The notes under the pieces: model-generated | Database searches by the model: none | The model's input: only the letters and a program-made list of their open reading frames with translations | Told to the model about the DNA's origin: nothing | Shown here: in pieces, positions 16,872 to 24,836 of the stretch | Numbering within the stretch: position 1 is the first letter of the stretch | Layout: each line of letters opens with the position of its first letter | Program-made: the position numbers and the translations under genes | NCBI GenBank assembly: GCA_035468175.1 | Contig: DATITC010000205.1 | Coordinates: 1-28,188, forward strand | DNA: 28,188 nt | Source of the DNA: JAVEDQ01 sp035468175 | GTDB taxonomy: Bacteria > Actinomycetota > Actinomycetes > Frankiales > Frankiaceae | Direction: 5' to 3'

Positions 16872-18851
16872 GTGAGCACCCCCGTCGACCCGCACCAGTT
16901 GGAGAAGGAGCTCGAGCAGCTCCTCGAGATCGAGCGCTTCGAGCCGACCGGCTTCGCGCAGCACCACGCCGAGGAGTACGCGGCTTTCGTCGAGGAAGCC
17001 GCCGCCGACCCGACCGGGTTCTGGGCCGACCGCGCCCGAGACCTCGTCGACTGGTCGAAGCCCTTCGAGCAGGTCCTCGACGACTCGAACCCGCCCTTCT
17101 ACAAGTGGTTCGCCGACGGCGAGCTCAACATCTCCTACAACTGCCTTGACCGGCACGTGGAGGCCGGCAACGGGGACCGGGTCGCCTACTACTGGCACGG
17201 CGAGGAGGGGGAGACCCGGGCGATCACGTACGCCGAACTGCTGGCCGAGGTCCAGAAGCTCGCCAACGGCCTGAAGTCCCTCGGCGTCGAGAGGGGCGAC
17301 GTCGTCGGGATCTTCCTGCCGATGATCCCCGAGGTCGTCGTCTCCATGCTGGCCTGCGCGCGCATCGGGGCCCCGCACAACGTGGTGTTCGGTGGCTTCT
17401 CGGCCGGCTCGGTCAAGGAGCGCATGGAGGTCTCGAACGCCAAGGTGCTCATCACCGTCGACGGCGCCCGGCGCAAGGGCAAGACCGCGCCCGTGAAGTC
17501 GACGGTCGACGAGGTCATCGAGGAACTCGACACGCTCCAGCACCTGGTCGTCGTGCAGGCGACCGGCATCGACTGCCCGATGAAGGAAGGGCGTGACGTC
17601 GCCTACGCGGAGCTGCTGGAGAAGGCCGACCCGGAGTGCCCGCCCGAGTCGCTGCCGGCCGAACACCCGTTGTTCATCCTGTACTCGTCCGGCTCGACCG
17701 CGGCGCCGAAGGGCATCCTGCACACCACCGGCGGCTACCTGACCGGGGTGACCTACACGAGCCGGCTGGTCTTCGACCTCGACCCGACGAGCGACGTCTA
17801 CTGGTGCGCCGCCGACGTCGGCTGGATCACCGGCCACTCCTACATCGTCTACGGACCGCTCTCGAACGGCATCACCTCCGTGCTCTACGAAGGTGCGCCC
17901 GACTACCCGGCGAAGGACGCCTGGTGGTCCGTGATCGAGAAGTACGGCGTGACGATCCTCTACACCGCGCCGACCGCGATCCGCGCGTGCATGAAGTGGG
18001 GGCTGGAGCACCCGGCCAAGCACGACCTGTCCTCGCTGCGCCTGCTGGGCAGTGTCGGTGAGCCGATCAACCCGAAGGCCTGGCTCTGGTACTACAAGGT
18101 CATCGGCGGGGAGAAGTGCCCGGTCGTCGACACCTGGTGGCAAACCGAGACGGGTTCGATCATGATTTCGCCGATCCCCGGCCAGACCGTGATGAAGCCC
18201 GGCTCCGCGACGCAGCCCCTGCCCGGGGTGTCCGCCGAGCTGGTCTCCGAGGACGGCCAGCCCTTGGACGAGGGCACCGGCCTGCTGGTGCTGACCCAGC
18301 CCTGGCCCTCGATGCTGCGGACCCTTTACGGCGACGACGACCGGTTCGTGCAGACCTACTTCTCCCGGTTCAGCCAGCAGACCTACGTCGTCGGCGACTC
18401 GGCGCGGGTCGACCCGGACGGCTACTACTGGATCATTGGACGCATCGACGACGTGATCAACGTGTCGGGGCACCGGCTCTCGACGGCGGAGGTCGAGTCC
18501 GCCCTCGTCTCGCACGAGTCGGTCGCCGAGGCCGCCGTGGTGGGCCAGGCGGACGAGGACACCGGCCAGGCGATCGTCGCGTTCGTGACGCTCGGCGGCG
18601 ACTGGCAGGGTGACGACGACGCGGTGAACACCCTCCGGGAGCACGTCGCCAAGAAGATCGGGAAGCTGGCTCGGCCCAAGCGGATCATCTGGAGCGACGA
18701 CCTGCCCAAGACTCGCTCCGGCAAGATCATGCGGCGTTTGCTGCGGGACATCGCTGAGGGCCGCGAGCTCGGTGACGTCACAACCCTGCGCGACCCGGAC
18801 GTCATGAGGGCGCTCCAGGGCAAGGTGGCCGAGCGGGGTTCGGAGGACTAG
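16872..18851 (+). CDS. acs: Acetyl-CoA synthetase (AMP-forming)
   Basis: Converts acetate, ATP and CoA to acetyl-CoA via acetyl-AMP; cytoplasmic ANL-superfamily enzyme of normal length, 659 residues. Visible features are the N-terminal ACAS_N region (about 35-90), the A3 loop YSSGSTAAPKGILHTT (271-286), A5 DTWWQTETG (420-428) whose Trp shapes the acetate pocket, A8 hinge GRIDDVINVSGHRLSTAE (523-540), and A10 PKTRSGKIMRR (612-622) with Lys618, the usual site of regulatory acetylation. The A3 loop usually reads SGSTGKPKG; here two residues are Ala, although the final Lys is kept. GTG at 16872 follows GAGGAG at about 7 nt. The 3' end is an 18-bp tandem duplication with two in-frame TAG stops. 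Confidence 0.93.
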   Translation: MSTPVDPHQLEKELEQLLEIERFEPTGFAQHHAEEYAAFVEEAAADPTGFWADRARDLVDWSKPFEQVLDDSNPPFYKWFADGELNISYNCLDRHVEAGNGDRVAYYWHGEEGETRAITYAELLAEVQKLANGLKSLGVERGDVVGIFLPMIPEVVVSMLACARIGAPHNVVFGGFSAGSVKERMEVSNAKVLITVDGARRKGKTAPVKSTVDEVIEELDTLQHLVVVQATGIDCPMKEGRDVAYAELLEKADPECPPESLPAEHPLFILYSSGSTAAPKGILHTTGGYLTGVTYTSRLVFDLDPTSDVYWCAADVGWITGHSYIVYGPLSNGITSVLYEGAPDYPAKDAWWSVIEKYGVTILYTAPTAIRACMKWGLEHPAKHDLSSLRLLGSVGEPINPKAWLWYYKVIGGEKCPVVDTWWQTETGSIMISPIPGQTVMKPGSATQPLPGVSAELVSEDGQPLDEGTGLLVLTQPWPSMLRTLYGDDDRFVQTYFSRFSQQTYVVGDSARVDPDGYYWIIGRIDDVINVSGHRLSTAEVESALVSHESVAEAAVVGQADEDTGQAIVAFVTLGGDWQGDDDAVNTLREHVAKKIGKLARPKRIIWSDDLPKTRSGKIMRRLLRDIAEGRELGDVTTLRDPDVMRALQGKVAERGSED

Positions 18852-18868
18852 CGGGGTTCGGAGGACTA
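18833..18868 (+). repeat. Perfect 18-bp tandem repeat carrying the acs stop codon
   Basis: GCGGGGTTCGGAGGACTA occurs at 18833-18850 and 18851-18868 without a mismatch. The acs TAG (18849-18851) spans the junction. As 18 is a multiple of three, readthrough would add RGSED and meet a second TAG at 18867-18869. Confidence 0.95.
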
Positions 18869-18890
18869 GGAGGGCCGTCATCCTTTCGTA

Positions 18891-18934
18891 GCGGCAGAAC
18901 GTCCGGTTGCTCCGGCGACCGGGGGTTCTGCCGC
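18891..18934 (+). terminator. Strong hairpin between acs and glgP
   Basis: GCGGCAGAAC (18891-18900) and GTTCTGCCGC (18925-18934) form a perfect 10-bp stem. Inside, CCGGT (18903-18907) and ACCGG (18918-18922) add 5 bp across a 2x2 internal loop. It is about 40 nt after acs and ends just before GGAAG (18936-18940), the only ribosome-site-like sequence for glgP. It could terminate acs or control glgP. Confidence 0.55.
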
Positions 18935-18954
18935 TGGAAGATAGCGTGCCCGGA

Positions 18955-21561
18955 GTGAGAGCCCTCCGCCGCTTCACCGTCCGCGCCCGCCTGCCCGAAC
19001 CCCTGACGCCCCTGTCCGAGCTGGTGCTGAATCTGCGCTGGTCGTGGCACCCCGAGACGCTGGACCTGTTCGAGTCCATCGACCCGGAGTTGTGGCAGAA
19101 GGTCCGGGGAGACCCCAACCGGCTGCTCGGTGAGGTCGCACCGCAGCGGCTCGAAGCGCTGGCCACCGACCGGCGCTTCCTGCGTCGGCTCCGGGACGCC
19201 TCGGACGAGCTGCAGGAGTACCTGACGTCCGACCGCTGGTACCAGACGCTCAGCGGGCAGACGGAGACGGTTGCGCCGCGCTGCATCGCCTACTTCTCGC
19301 CCGAGTTCGGCATCACCGAGTCGTTGCCGCAGTACTCCGGCGGCCTCGGGATCCTCGCCGGTGACCACCTGAAGGCGGCCAGCGATCTGGCGGTGCCGAT
19401 CGTCGGCGTCGGACTGCTCTACCGCGCCGGCTACTTCGTCCAGTCGCTGTCCCGCGACGGGTGGCAGCAGGAGCACTACCCCGGACTCGATCCGCACGGC
19501 CTGCCCCTGACCCAGCTGCGGGACCAGAACGGCGCTCTGGTTCGGGTGACCGTCGGTCTGCCGGCCGGTCGTTCCATGCACGCCCAGGTCTGGCTGGCCC
19601 AGGTCGGCCGGGTGCCGCTGCTGCTGCTCGACACCGACGTCGAGGAAAACGATCAGGGTGCCCGCGGCGTCACCGACCGGCTCTACGGCGGGGGCAGCGA
19701 CCACCGGCTGCTGCAGGAGATGCTGCTCGGTATCGGCGGCGTGCGGGCGCTGCGGGCCTGGTCGGCGGCGACCGGGTCACCGGAGCCCGAGGTCTTCCAC
19801 ACCAACGAGGGCCACGCGGGTTTCCTCGGCCTGGAGCGCATCCGCGAACTGGTGAGCTCCGGCCTGTCCTTCAACGAGGCGCTGTCGGTGGCCCGGGCGG
19901 GGACGGTGTTCACTACGCACACCCCGGTGCCCGCCGGCATCGATCGATTCCCGCGGGACCTCATCGAGCGGCACTTCGGGGGCGACAACGCCGCTGTCGG
20001 CGTGCCGATCGACCGGATCCTCGCACTCGGCGCCGAGCAGGACCCGCACATGTTCAACATGGCGCACATGGGGCTGCGCCTCGCGCAACGGGCGAACGGC
20101 GTCAGCAAGCTGCACGGCGAGGTCAGCCGCGGCATGTTCAACGACCTGTGGCCCGGCTTCGACGCAGCCGAGGTGCCGATCAGCTCCATCACCAACGGGG
20201 TGCACGCGCCGACCTGGGTCGCCCGCGAGGTGATGGCCACCGCGGAGAAGCAGCACGGTTCACAGCTCACGCCGGCGGCGTTCGAGGTGGCGGGCAAGCT
20301 CTCCGACGCCACGGTCTGGAAGCTGCGGCGGCAGCTGCGCGAACGGCTGGTGGGCGAGGTGCGCCGCCGGCTGCGCGCCTCCTGGCTGCAGCGGGGTGCG
20401 GCGACCGCCGAGCTGGACTGGATCGACGACGTCTTCGATCCCGACGTGCTGACCATCGGCTTTGCCCGCCGGGTGCCGTCCTACAAGCGCCTGACCCTCA
20501 TGCTGCGCGACCAGGACCGGCTGCGGCGGATGCTGCTCGATCCGGAGCGGCCCATCCAGATAGTCATCGCCGGGAAGTCGCACCCTGCCGACGACGGCGG
20601 GAAGGAGCTCATCCAGCAGATGGTTCGCTTCGCCGACGGCGAGGACGTGCGGCACCGGATGGTCTTCCTGCCCGACTACGACATCGGCATGGCCCAGTAC
20701 CTGTACGCCGGCTGCGACGTCTGGCTGAACAACCCGCTACGGCCATTGGAGGCGTGCGGGACCAGCGGCATGAAGTCCGCGCTCAACGGCGGGCTCAACC
20801 TCTCGATCCGCGACGGCTGGTGGGACGAGCTGTTCGACGGGCAGAACGGCTGGTCCATCCCCACCGCGGATGGCGTTTCGGACCCGATGCGCCGGGACGA
20901 CATCGAAGCGACCGGTCTTTACGAGTTGGTGGAGGGCACGGTCGCGCCGCGCTTCTACGAGAAGCCGCTGCCGCGCCGCTGGATCTCGATGGTGAAGCAC
21001 ACGCTGCAGACCCTCGGCCCGGAGGTGCTGGCCACCCGGATGGTGCGGGACTACGTCACCGAGCTGTACAGCCCGGCGGCACACGCGTCCCGCGAGGTGG
21101 GTGGCGACCACGGTGACCACACCGCCGCGAAGGACCTGACCGCGTGGCGGGAGCGGGTGCTGCGGGCCTGGCCGGCGGTGTCGGTCGCCCACGTCGAATC
21201 CAGCGGCGCCGACGGCGACCTCGACGCGGTGCCGCAGGTCGGGACCGACCTCGCGGTGCGAGCCATCGTCAACCTCGGCGGACTCTCACCGGACGAGGTC
21301 GAGGTCCAGGCCTGCTACGGCCGGGTAGACGAGACCGACTCGCTGCACGAGACGACCGCGCTCGCGCTCACCCATGTCGGCGACGCGGAGGAGGGCGGCC
21401 ACCGGTACGAGGGGGCCGTCCCGCTCGCGCGGACCGGAGCCTTCGGCTACGCCGTGCGGGTGCTCCCGAAGCATCCGCTGCTCGCGACGTCGGCCGAGCT
21501 CGGTCTTGTCGCCGTCCCGCTGCAGCCGTCGGACGGACTGCCCCCGACAGCGTGGGTCTGA
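18955..21561 (+). CDS. glgP: Alpha-glucan (glycogen) phosphorylase, DUF3417 type
   Basis: Phosphorolyses alpha-1,4-glucan to glucose-1-phosphate; cytoplasmic, PLP-dependent, GT35 family. The 868 residues begin with the DUF3417 region (about 10-120) of the actinobacterial form, and the start MRALRRFTVRARLPE closely matches M. tuberculosis GlgP. Conserved blocks include YFSPEFGITESLPQYSGGLG (113-132), FHTNEGHAGF (281-290), TTHTPVPAGIDRF (320-332) and the PLP site EACGTSGMKSALNGG (599-613) with Lys607. The C-terminal ~120 residues form a family-specific beta domain. GTG at 18955 is chosen on homology; GTG at 18946 has better spacing to GGAAG and would add three residues. Divergent relative of the glgE operon, as in mycobacteria but distant here. 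The stop lies in a 14-bp repeat array. Confidence 0.95.
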   Translation: MRALRRFTVRARLPEPLTPLSELVLNLRWSWHPETLDLFESIDPELWQKVRGDPNRLLGEVAPQRLEALATDRRFLRRLRDASDELQEYLTSDRWYQTLSGQTETVAPRCIAYFSPEFGITESLPQYSGGLGILAGDHLKAASDLAVPIVGVGLLYRAGYFVQSLSRDGWQQEHYPGLDPHGLPLTQLRDQNGALVRVTVGLPAGRSMHAQVWLAQVGRVPLLLLDTDVEENDQGARGVTDRLYGGGSDHRLLQEMLLGIGGVRALRAWSAATGSPEPEVFHTNEGHAGFLGLERIRELVSSGLSFNEALSVARAGTVFTTHTPVPAGIDRFPRDLIERHFGGDNAAVGVPIDRILALGAEQDPHMFNMAHMGLRLAQRANGVSKLHGEVSRGMFNDLWPGFDAAEVPISSITNGVHAPTWVAREVMATAEKQHGSQLTPAAFEVAGKLSDATVWKLRRQLRERLVGEVRRRLRASWLQRGAATAELDWIDDVFDPDVLTIGFARRVPSYKRLTLMLRDQDRLRRMLLDPERPIQIVIAGKSHPADDGGKELIQQMVRFADGEDVRHRMVFLPDYDIGMAQYLYAGCDVWLNNPLRPLEACGTSGMKSALNGGLNLSIRDGWWDELFDGQNGWSIPTADGVSDPMRRDDIEATGLYELVEGTVAPRFYEKPLPRRWISMVKHTLQTLGPEVLATRMVRDYVTELYSPAAHASREVGGDHGDHTAAKDLTAWRERVLRAWPAVSVAHVESSGADGDLDAVPQVGTDLAVRAIVNLGGLSPDEVEVQACYGRVDETDSLHETTALALTHVGDAEEGGHRYEGAVPLARTGAFGYAVRVLPKHPLLATSAELGLVAVPLQPSDGLPPTAWV

Positions 21562-21602
21562 CAGCGTGGGTCTGACGGCGTAGGTCTGACGCCGTAGGTC
21601 TG
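21547..21602 (+). repeat. Four 14-bp tandem repeats carrying the glgP stop codon
   Basis: Units start at 21547, 21561, 21575 and 21589. The first two are identical (ACAGCGTGGGTCTG); the last two are ACGGCGTAGGTCTG and ACGCCGTAGGTCTG. Junctions give TGA at 21559, 21573, 21587 and 21601, covering all three frames because 14 is not a multiple of three. Units 3 and 4 also contain TAG. Confidence 0.95.
21575..21595. terminator. Hairpin made by repeat units 3 and 4 between convergent genes
   Basis: ACGGCGT (21575-21581) and ACGCCGT (21589-21595) form a perfect 7-bp stem with loop AGGTCTG. The single difference between the two units is what makes them complementary. It lies between convergent glgP and the G1 peptidase gene and may terminate both. 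Confidence 0.45.
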
Positions 21603-21619
21603 ACCGGGGCGCGCGAGCG

Positions 21620-22741
21620 TCAGCGGGAGCCGGCGCCGCACGCGGACGCGTAGGAGCAGACCGAGAAGCCGTCCCCGGCTGCCTCGGGCCCGGATGGGGT
21701 CGAGACGGCGTGCGACCCGTCGGTCATCGTCACGCGCTGGGAGGGCTGGAAGCGTGCGGACGTCCCGTTGACCCGGGCCTTCCGGAAGGACGTCGCAGTC
21801 CGGGACGGCAGCGGCGCGGAGGTCCCGTTGATGTCCGGCCGTTCGCTGACCCAGTTCGCCTGGTTGCGGCTCGAGGTGTAGCGGACCGCGGTGGACCAGC
21901 TGCGTCCGGTGGTCGCGTTCGCCATCCGGATCCGCCACAGGTCGGCTCCGACCAGGCCGACCGAGACCGACATCCGGTCCCCGGAGCGGGTGGTCAGCGG
22001 GGTCCGGACGGCGTGCGAGGGCAGCGTCTCGAACCAGCTGTAGTAGTTCGCCACCCCGGCTCGGCCGATGGTGGCGGTGGTGCCGGCCTGCACGAGGGTC
22101 GGGTCGATCTTCCGTCCGACCGTGCCGCCGCCGATGCCGACCCAGTCCGAGGCGGCCTCGGACCGGCCGCGGACCCGCTGCGACGCGTGCGGGACCTTCC
22201 AGGAGGCGCCGATCGAACTGATCGGCTGGCCGATGTCACGAGCGCTCTGCGTGTATCCGCTCCAGTTCTGGGACGTACGTCCGCCGGTGATGCGCGGGGC
22301 GGCCCGGGTGTGCGTCGGGCGGGTGTGCGTGCTGCTCGCCGATCCGCCGTTGTGCGCGGGCGCGGAACGGCGGCCGACGGTGTTTGCGTGCAGCACGGTC
22401 GACCGTGGTGCCCCGTGGTGGACAGCAGCCCGCGACGGGGTGATGCGCTGGACGGACGTGTGCGCGACCGGGTGCGAAGCGGGCCGGGTGGCGGACCGGG
22501 GAGCCTTGTGCGCGGCGGGCCGGGGAGCGCTGAGCCTGGCGTGCGGCAGGACAGCGGCGTGCGGGGCGTGCGGCAGCGCCGTGGTGTGGGTCGCCGCCCT
22601 TGTCCATGCGGAGGGCGATGCGGACGGCGATGCCGACGGCGATGCGGACGGCGGTGCGGCGGAGGCGGGCAGCGCGGTGGCGCAGACGGTCAGGGCGGAG
22701 ATGGCACCTGCACCGAGGGCGAGGCGGGTCAGCGAGGTCAC
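21620..22741 (-). CDS. Secreted G1-family glutamic endopeptidase
   Basis: Extracellular acid-type peptidase of the eqolisin (G1) family, 373 residues. A signal peptide is clear: MTSLTR, hydrophobic core, then ALPASA-AP with likely cleavage near residue 28. A Ser/Pro repeat (31-45) and a His/Thr/Pro/Arg-rich low-complexity stretch (to about 150) follow, probably a propeptide or wall-spanning linker. The mature domain starts at NWSGY (159-163) and has WVGIGG (200-205), the catalytic Gln218 in TLVQAGT, YYSWFETLP (233-241) and catalytic Glu300 in NWVSERP, matching Gln53 and Glu136 of scytalidoglutamic peptidase. GTG at 22741 has GAAGGAG 8 nt upstream; the longer frame from 22783 lacks one and would spoil the signal peptide. 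A Cys pair lies near the C-terminus. Confidence 0.88.
   Translation of the reverse strand: MTSLTRLALGAGAISALTVCATALPASAAPPSASPSASPSASPSAWTRAATHTTALPHAPHAAVLPHARLSAPRPAAHKAPRSATRPASHPVAHTSVQRITPSRAAVHHGAPRSTVLHANTVGRRSAPAHNGGSASSTHTRPTHTRAAPRITGGRTSQNWSGYTQSARDIGQPISSIGASWKVPHASQRVRGRSEAASDWVGIGGGTVGRKIDPTLVQAGTTATIGRAGVANYYSWFETLPSHAVRTPLTTRSGDRMSVSVGLVGADLWRIRMANATTGRSWSTAVRYTSSRNQANWVSERPDINGTSAPLPSRTATSFRKARVNGTSARFQPSQRVTMTDGSHAVSTPSGPEAAGDGFSVCSYASACGAGSR
22614..22660 (-). repeat. 12-bp tandem repeat encoding Ser-Ala-Ser-Pro units
   Basis: Three near-identical 12-bp units at 22614-22625, 22626-22637 and 22638-22649 and a partial fourth. In frame, they encode the SASP repeats just after the peptidase signal sequence. 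Confidence 0.85.
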
Positions 22742-22797
22742 GAAAAGAACTCCTTCGGGGCGACCCCACGGACGAGGCCGCACCTTGTTGGCGGCAA

Positions 22798-22840
22798 GCG
22801 GTCGACAATAGGGAAAGCGCTATAATCTGACCAATTACTA
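22798..22840. promoter_or_regulatory. AT-rich divergent promoter island between G1 peptidase and SDR genes
   Basis: An AT-rich patch in a GC-rich background. On the minus strand TTGGTC (22834-22829), an 18-bp spacer and TATTGT (22810-22805) suit the peptidase gene. On the plus strand a perfect TATAAT (22821-22826) lies 91 bp before the SDR start but has no convincing -35. The two signals interleave. Confidence 0.45.
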
Positions 22841-22916
22841 TGACGAATCGCACATAACTCCGACGGTGGAAACGGGGCCGTTCCGACCCCGCTCGGCAGG
22901 CGCATACCGTCCAGCC

Positions 22917-23747
22917 ATGAAGCTCCCCGAACTCCAGAACCGGGTCGCTGTCGTGACCGGTGCCGGCTCCGGTATCGGTCGCTCGATAGCGCTGCTGCTG
23001 GCCCGGCACGGTGCCGTCGTCCACGCGGTCGACATCTCGGCCGAGAACGCGCGCGCCGTCGCCGCGGAGGTCGACGTTGCAGGTGGGCGAGGCGTACCGC
23101 ACACGGTCGACGTGTCCGACCCGGCCGCGGTCGAGCGGCTCGCGGCCGTCGTCTACGACGCGGAGAGCGGCGTCGACCTGCTGTTCAACAACGCCGGGAT
23201 CGGGCACGCCGGGGCCGTCGTCGACACCCCGCTCGAGGACTGGCGGCGGATACTCGACGTCAACCTCATGGGTGTCGTGCACGGGATCCATGCCTTCGTG
23301 CCCCGCCTGCTCGACCAGGGGAGACCGGCGACGATCGTCAACACCGCCTCGATGGCGGGCCTGGTCCCGATGGCCGGCATGGTGCCCTACGCGACGTCGA
23401 AGGCGGCAGTGGTCGGCCTCACCGAGGGCCTTGACGCCGAACTCCGGCCGCACGGCATCCGGGTCAGCGCGCTGTGCCCCGGCATCATCGACACCGCGAT
23501 CGTGCGGACCTCGGTCACCCGCGGGGACTGGGTCCGCCGGCAGGGGCGGCTGACCAACCTCTACGCCACGCGAGGGGCCTCACCCGACGTCGTCGCCCGC
23601 GCGGCCCTGGATGCGGTCGTCCGCAAGCACGTCATCGTCCCGACCCCGCGCGCCCAGGTGACGCCGATGTGGCTGCTCCAGCGCTGGGTCCCGGGAGCCG
23701 CCCGGGCGGCGAACCGGGGGATCGCCCGGCTCGCCGCCCGCGGCTGA
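22917..23747 (+). CDS. Short-chain dehydrogenase/reductase
   Basis: Classical SDR oxidoreductase of 276 residues, cytoplasmic, NAD(P)-dependent. Rossmann motif TGAGSGIGRSIA (14-25), acidic Asp39 at the end of beta-2 (HAVDIS, suggesting NAD preference), NNAG (91-94), catalytic Ser145 in NTASMAG, Tyr158 and Lys162 in YATSK, and the post-catalytic PGIIDT (188-193). The substrate cannot be told from sequence. ATG at 22917 is the family-typical start; the ribosome site is poor, so the transcript may be nearly leader-dependent or weakly translated. It converges on the alpha/beta hydrolase gene across a terminator hairpin. Confidence 0.9.
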   Translation: MKLPELQNRVAVVTGAGSGIGRSIALLLARHGAVVHAVDISAENARAVAAEVDVAGGRGVPHTVDVSDPAAVERLAAVVYDAESGVDLLFNNAGIGHAGAVVDTPLEDWRRILDVNLMGVVHGIHAFVPRLLDQGRPATIVNTASMAGLVPMAGMVPYATSKAAVVGLTEGLDAELRPHGIRVSALCPGIIDTAIVRTSVTRGDWVRRQGRLTNLYATRGASPDVVARAALDAVVRKHVIVPTPRAQVTPMWLLQRWVPGAARAANRGIARLAARG

Positions 23748-23761
23748 GCAGCGCTCAGCCG
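23741..23761. terminator. Bidirectional terminator hairpin
   Basis: CGGCTGAGC (23741-23749) and GCTCAGCCG (23753-23761) form a perfect 9-bp stem with a 3-nt loop. It overlaps the SDR stop codon and lies 7 bp from the end of the convergent hydrolase gene, so it can serve both. Confidence 0.65.
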
Positions 23762-23767
23762 TCACGC

Positions 23768-24658
23768 TCAGGAGGCCGAGCTCACCGACAGGATCTGCTT
23801 CACGAAGTCGCTCCAGAGCTCGCGGGGGGTGTTGTGACCCATCCCCGGATAGGTGACCAGGCTGGCGCCCGGGATCGCGTCGGCCGTTGCCTGTCCGCCG
23901 GGCAGCTGCACCAGCGGGTCGGCCTCGCCGTGCAGCACCACGGTCGGCGCGGTGATGGTGCGCAGTGCCTCGGTGCGGTCGCCCGAGGCATGGATCGCGG
24001 CGAGCTGACGGACGACCCCGGCCGGGTCGTATCCCCGGTCGTAGCCGATACCGGCGGTCCGGCGCAGCTCGTCCTCGTCGAGCGCGAAGCCCGGTGACCC
24101 GATGACGCGGTAGGTCTCGACCGCCCGTTCCACGGCTGCCTCCCGGCTCTTGGCGGCGGGTGCGATCAGGACGGCTGCAGCTTTCTGCGTGGGTGGGCCG
24201 ACCCACGGGCTCGGCGTCGACATGATCGAGGTCAACGATCGGACCCGATGCGGGTGCCGCGAGGCGAGCACCTGCGCGATCATCCCGCCCATCGAGGCGC
24301 CCACGACGTCCGCCGCCGTGATCCCCAGGCCGTCGAGGAGGCTCGCCGCGTCGTCGGCCATGTCCTCGAGGGTGTAGGCGGCCACCGCCTTCGGCTCGGA
24401 GAACAGGCGCTGCAGGTTGGGTGCTCCGGCGTCGTGCAGGTGTGTCGAGAGGCCGACGTCGCGGTTGTCGAACCGGATCACGTGGAAGCCGGCGTCGACG
24501 AGTTCGCGGCAGAACTCCTCGTGCCAGGCGAGCATCTGCGTCGCGAGGCCCATCACGAGCAGCAGGGGCCGGGACGAGGGGTCACCGTAGGTCTGATAGG
24601 CGAGGGAGATGCCGTTGGCCGGCAGGACGACCGGCTCCGGCTCGTTGCTGGGGTACAT
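23768..24658 (-). CDS. Alpha/beta-fold hydrolase
   Basis: Alpha/beta hydrolase of 296 residues resembling aclacinomycin-methylesterase-type (RdmC-like) enzymes common in actinomycetes. Catalytic triad: Ser122 in GASMGG, Asp247 in LHGEADPL and His275 in GMGHNTP. The oxyanion region LVMGLATQM (34-42) and RFDNRDVGLS (62-71) are typical of the subgroup. ATG at 24658 has GGA sequences just upstream. Substrate unknown; a carboxylic ester is likely. It is divergent from the DinB-like gene, with an inverted repeat in between. Confidence 0.88.
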   Translation of the reverse strand: MYPSNEPEPVVLPANGISLAYQTYGDPSSRPLLLVMGLATQMLAWHEEFCRELVDAGFHVIRFDNRDVGLSTHLHDAGAPNLQRLFSEPKAVAAYTLEDMADDAASLLDGLGITAADVVGASMGGMIAQVLASRHPHRVRSLTSIMSTPSPWVGPPTQKAAAVLIAPAAKSREAAVERAVETYRVIGSPGFALDEDELRRTAGIGYDRGYDPAGVVRQLAAIHASGDRTEALRTITAPTVVLHGEADPLVQLPGGQATADAIPGASLVTYPGMGHNTPRELWSDFVKQILSVSSAS

Positions 24659-24726
24659 GTCCTTGTCCTACCCCGCGGCTGCGGGCTACCCGCGGTAGGT
24701 CGCGTCGTCCGGGGGCCGGTCCGGAG

Positions 24727-24754
24727 CTTTTCCGACGGATCATCGCGAAAAGCG
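24727..24754. promoter_or_regulatory. Inverted repeat between divergent hydrolase and DinB genes
   Basis: GCTTTTC (24727-24733) and GAAAAGC (24748-24754) are perfect inverted arms 14 bp apart, about 70 bp from the hydrolase start and 80 bp from the DinB start. It could be an operator for a dimeric regulator; no regulator is encoded next to it. Confidence 0.3.
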
Positions 24755-24836
24755 GAGCGACCCTTTCCTGATGCCGCGCGACACTGCCGGCACCGATTCG
24801 GGGCCACCCGATGCGGACCGGTAGATCGGAGACTCC

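Noticed and set aside
16497..19286. 929-codon open frame on the minus strand over acs
   Set aside because: Antisense of acs, efeU and glgP coding sequence; no recognisable domain.
21575..21602. Extra coding after the glgP stop
   Set aside because: All three frames meet a stop within the repeat array.
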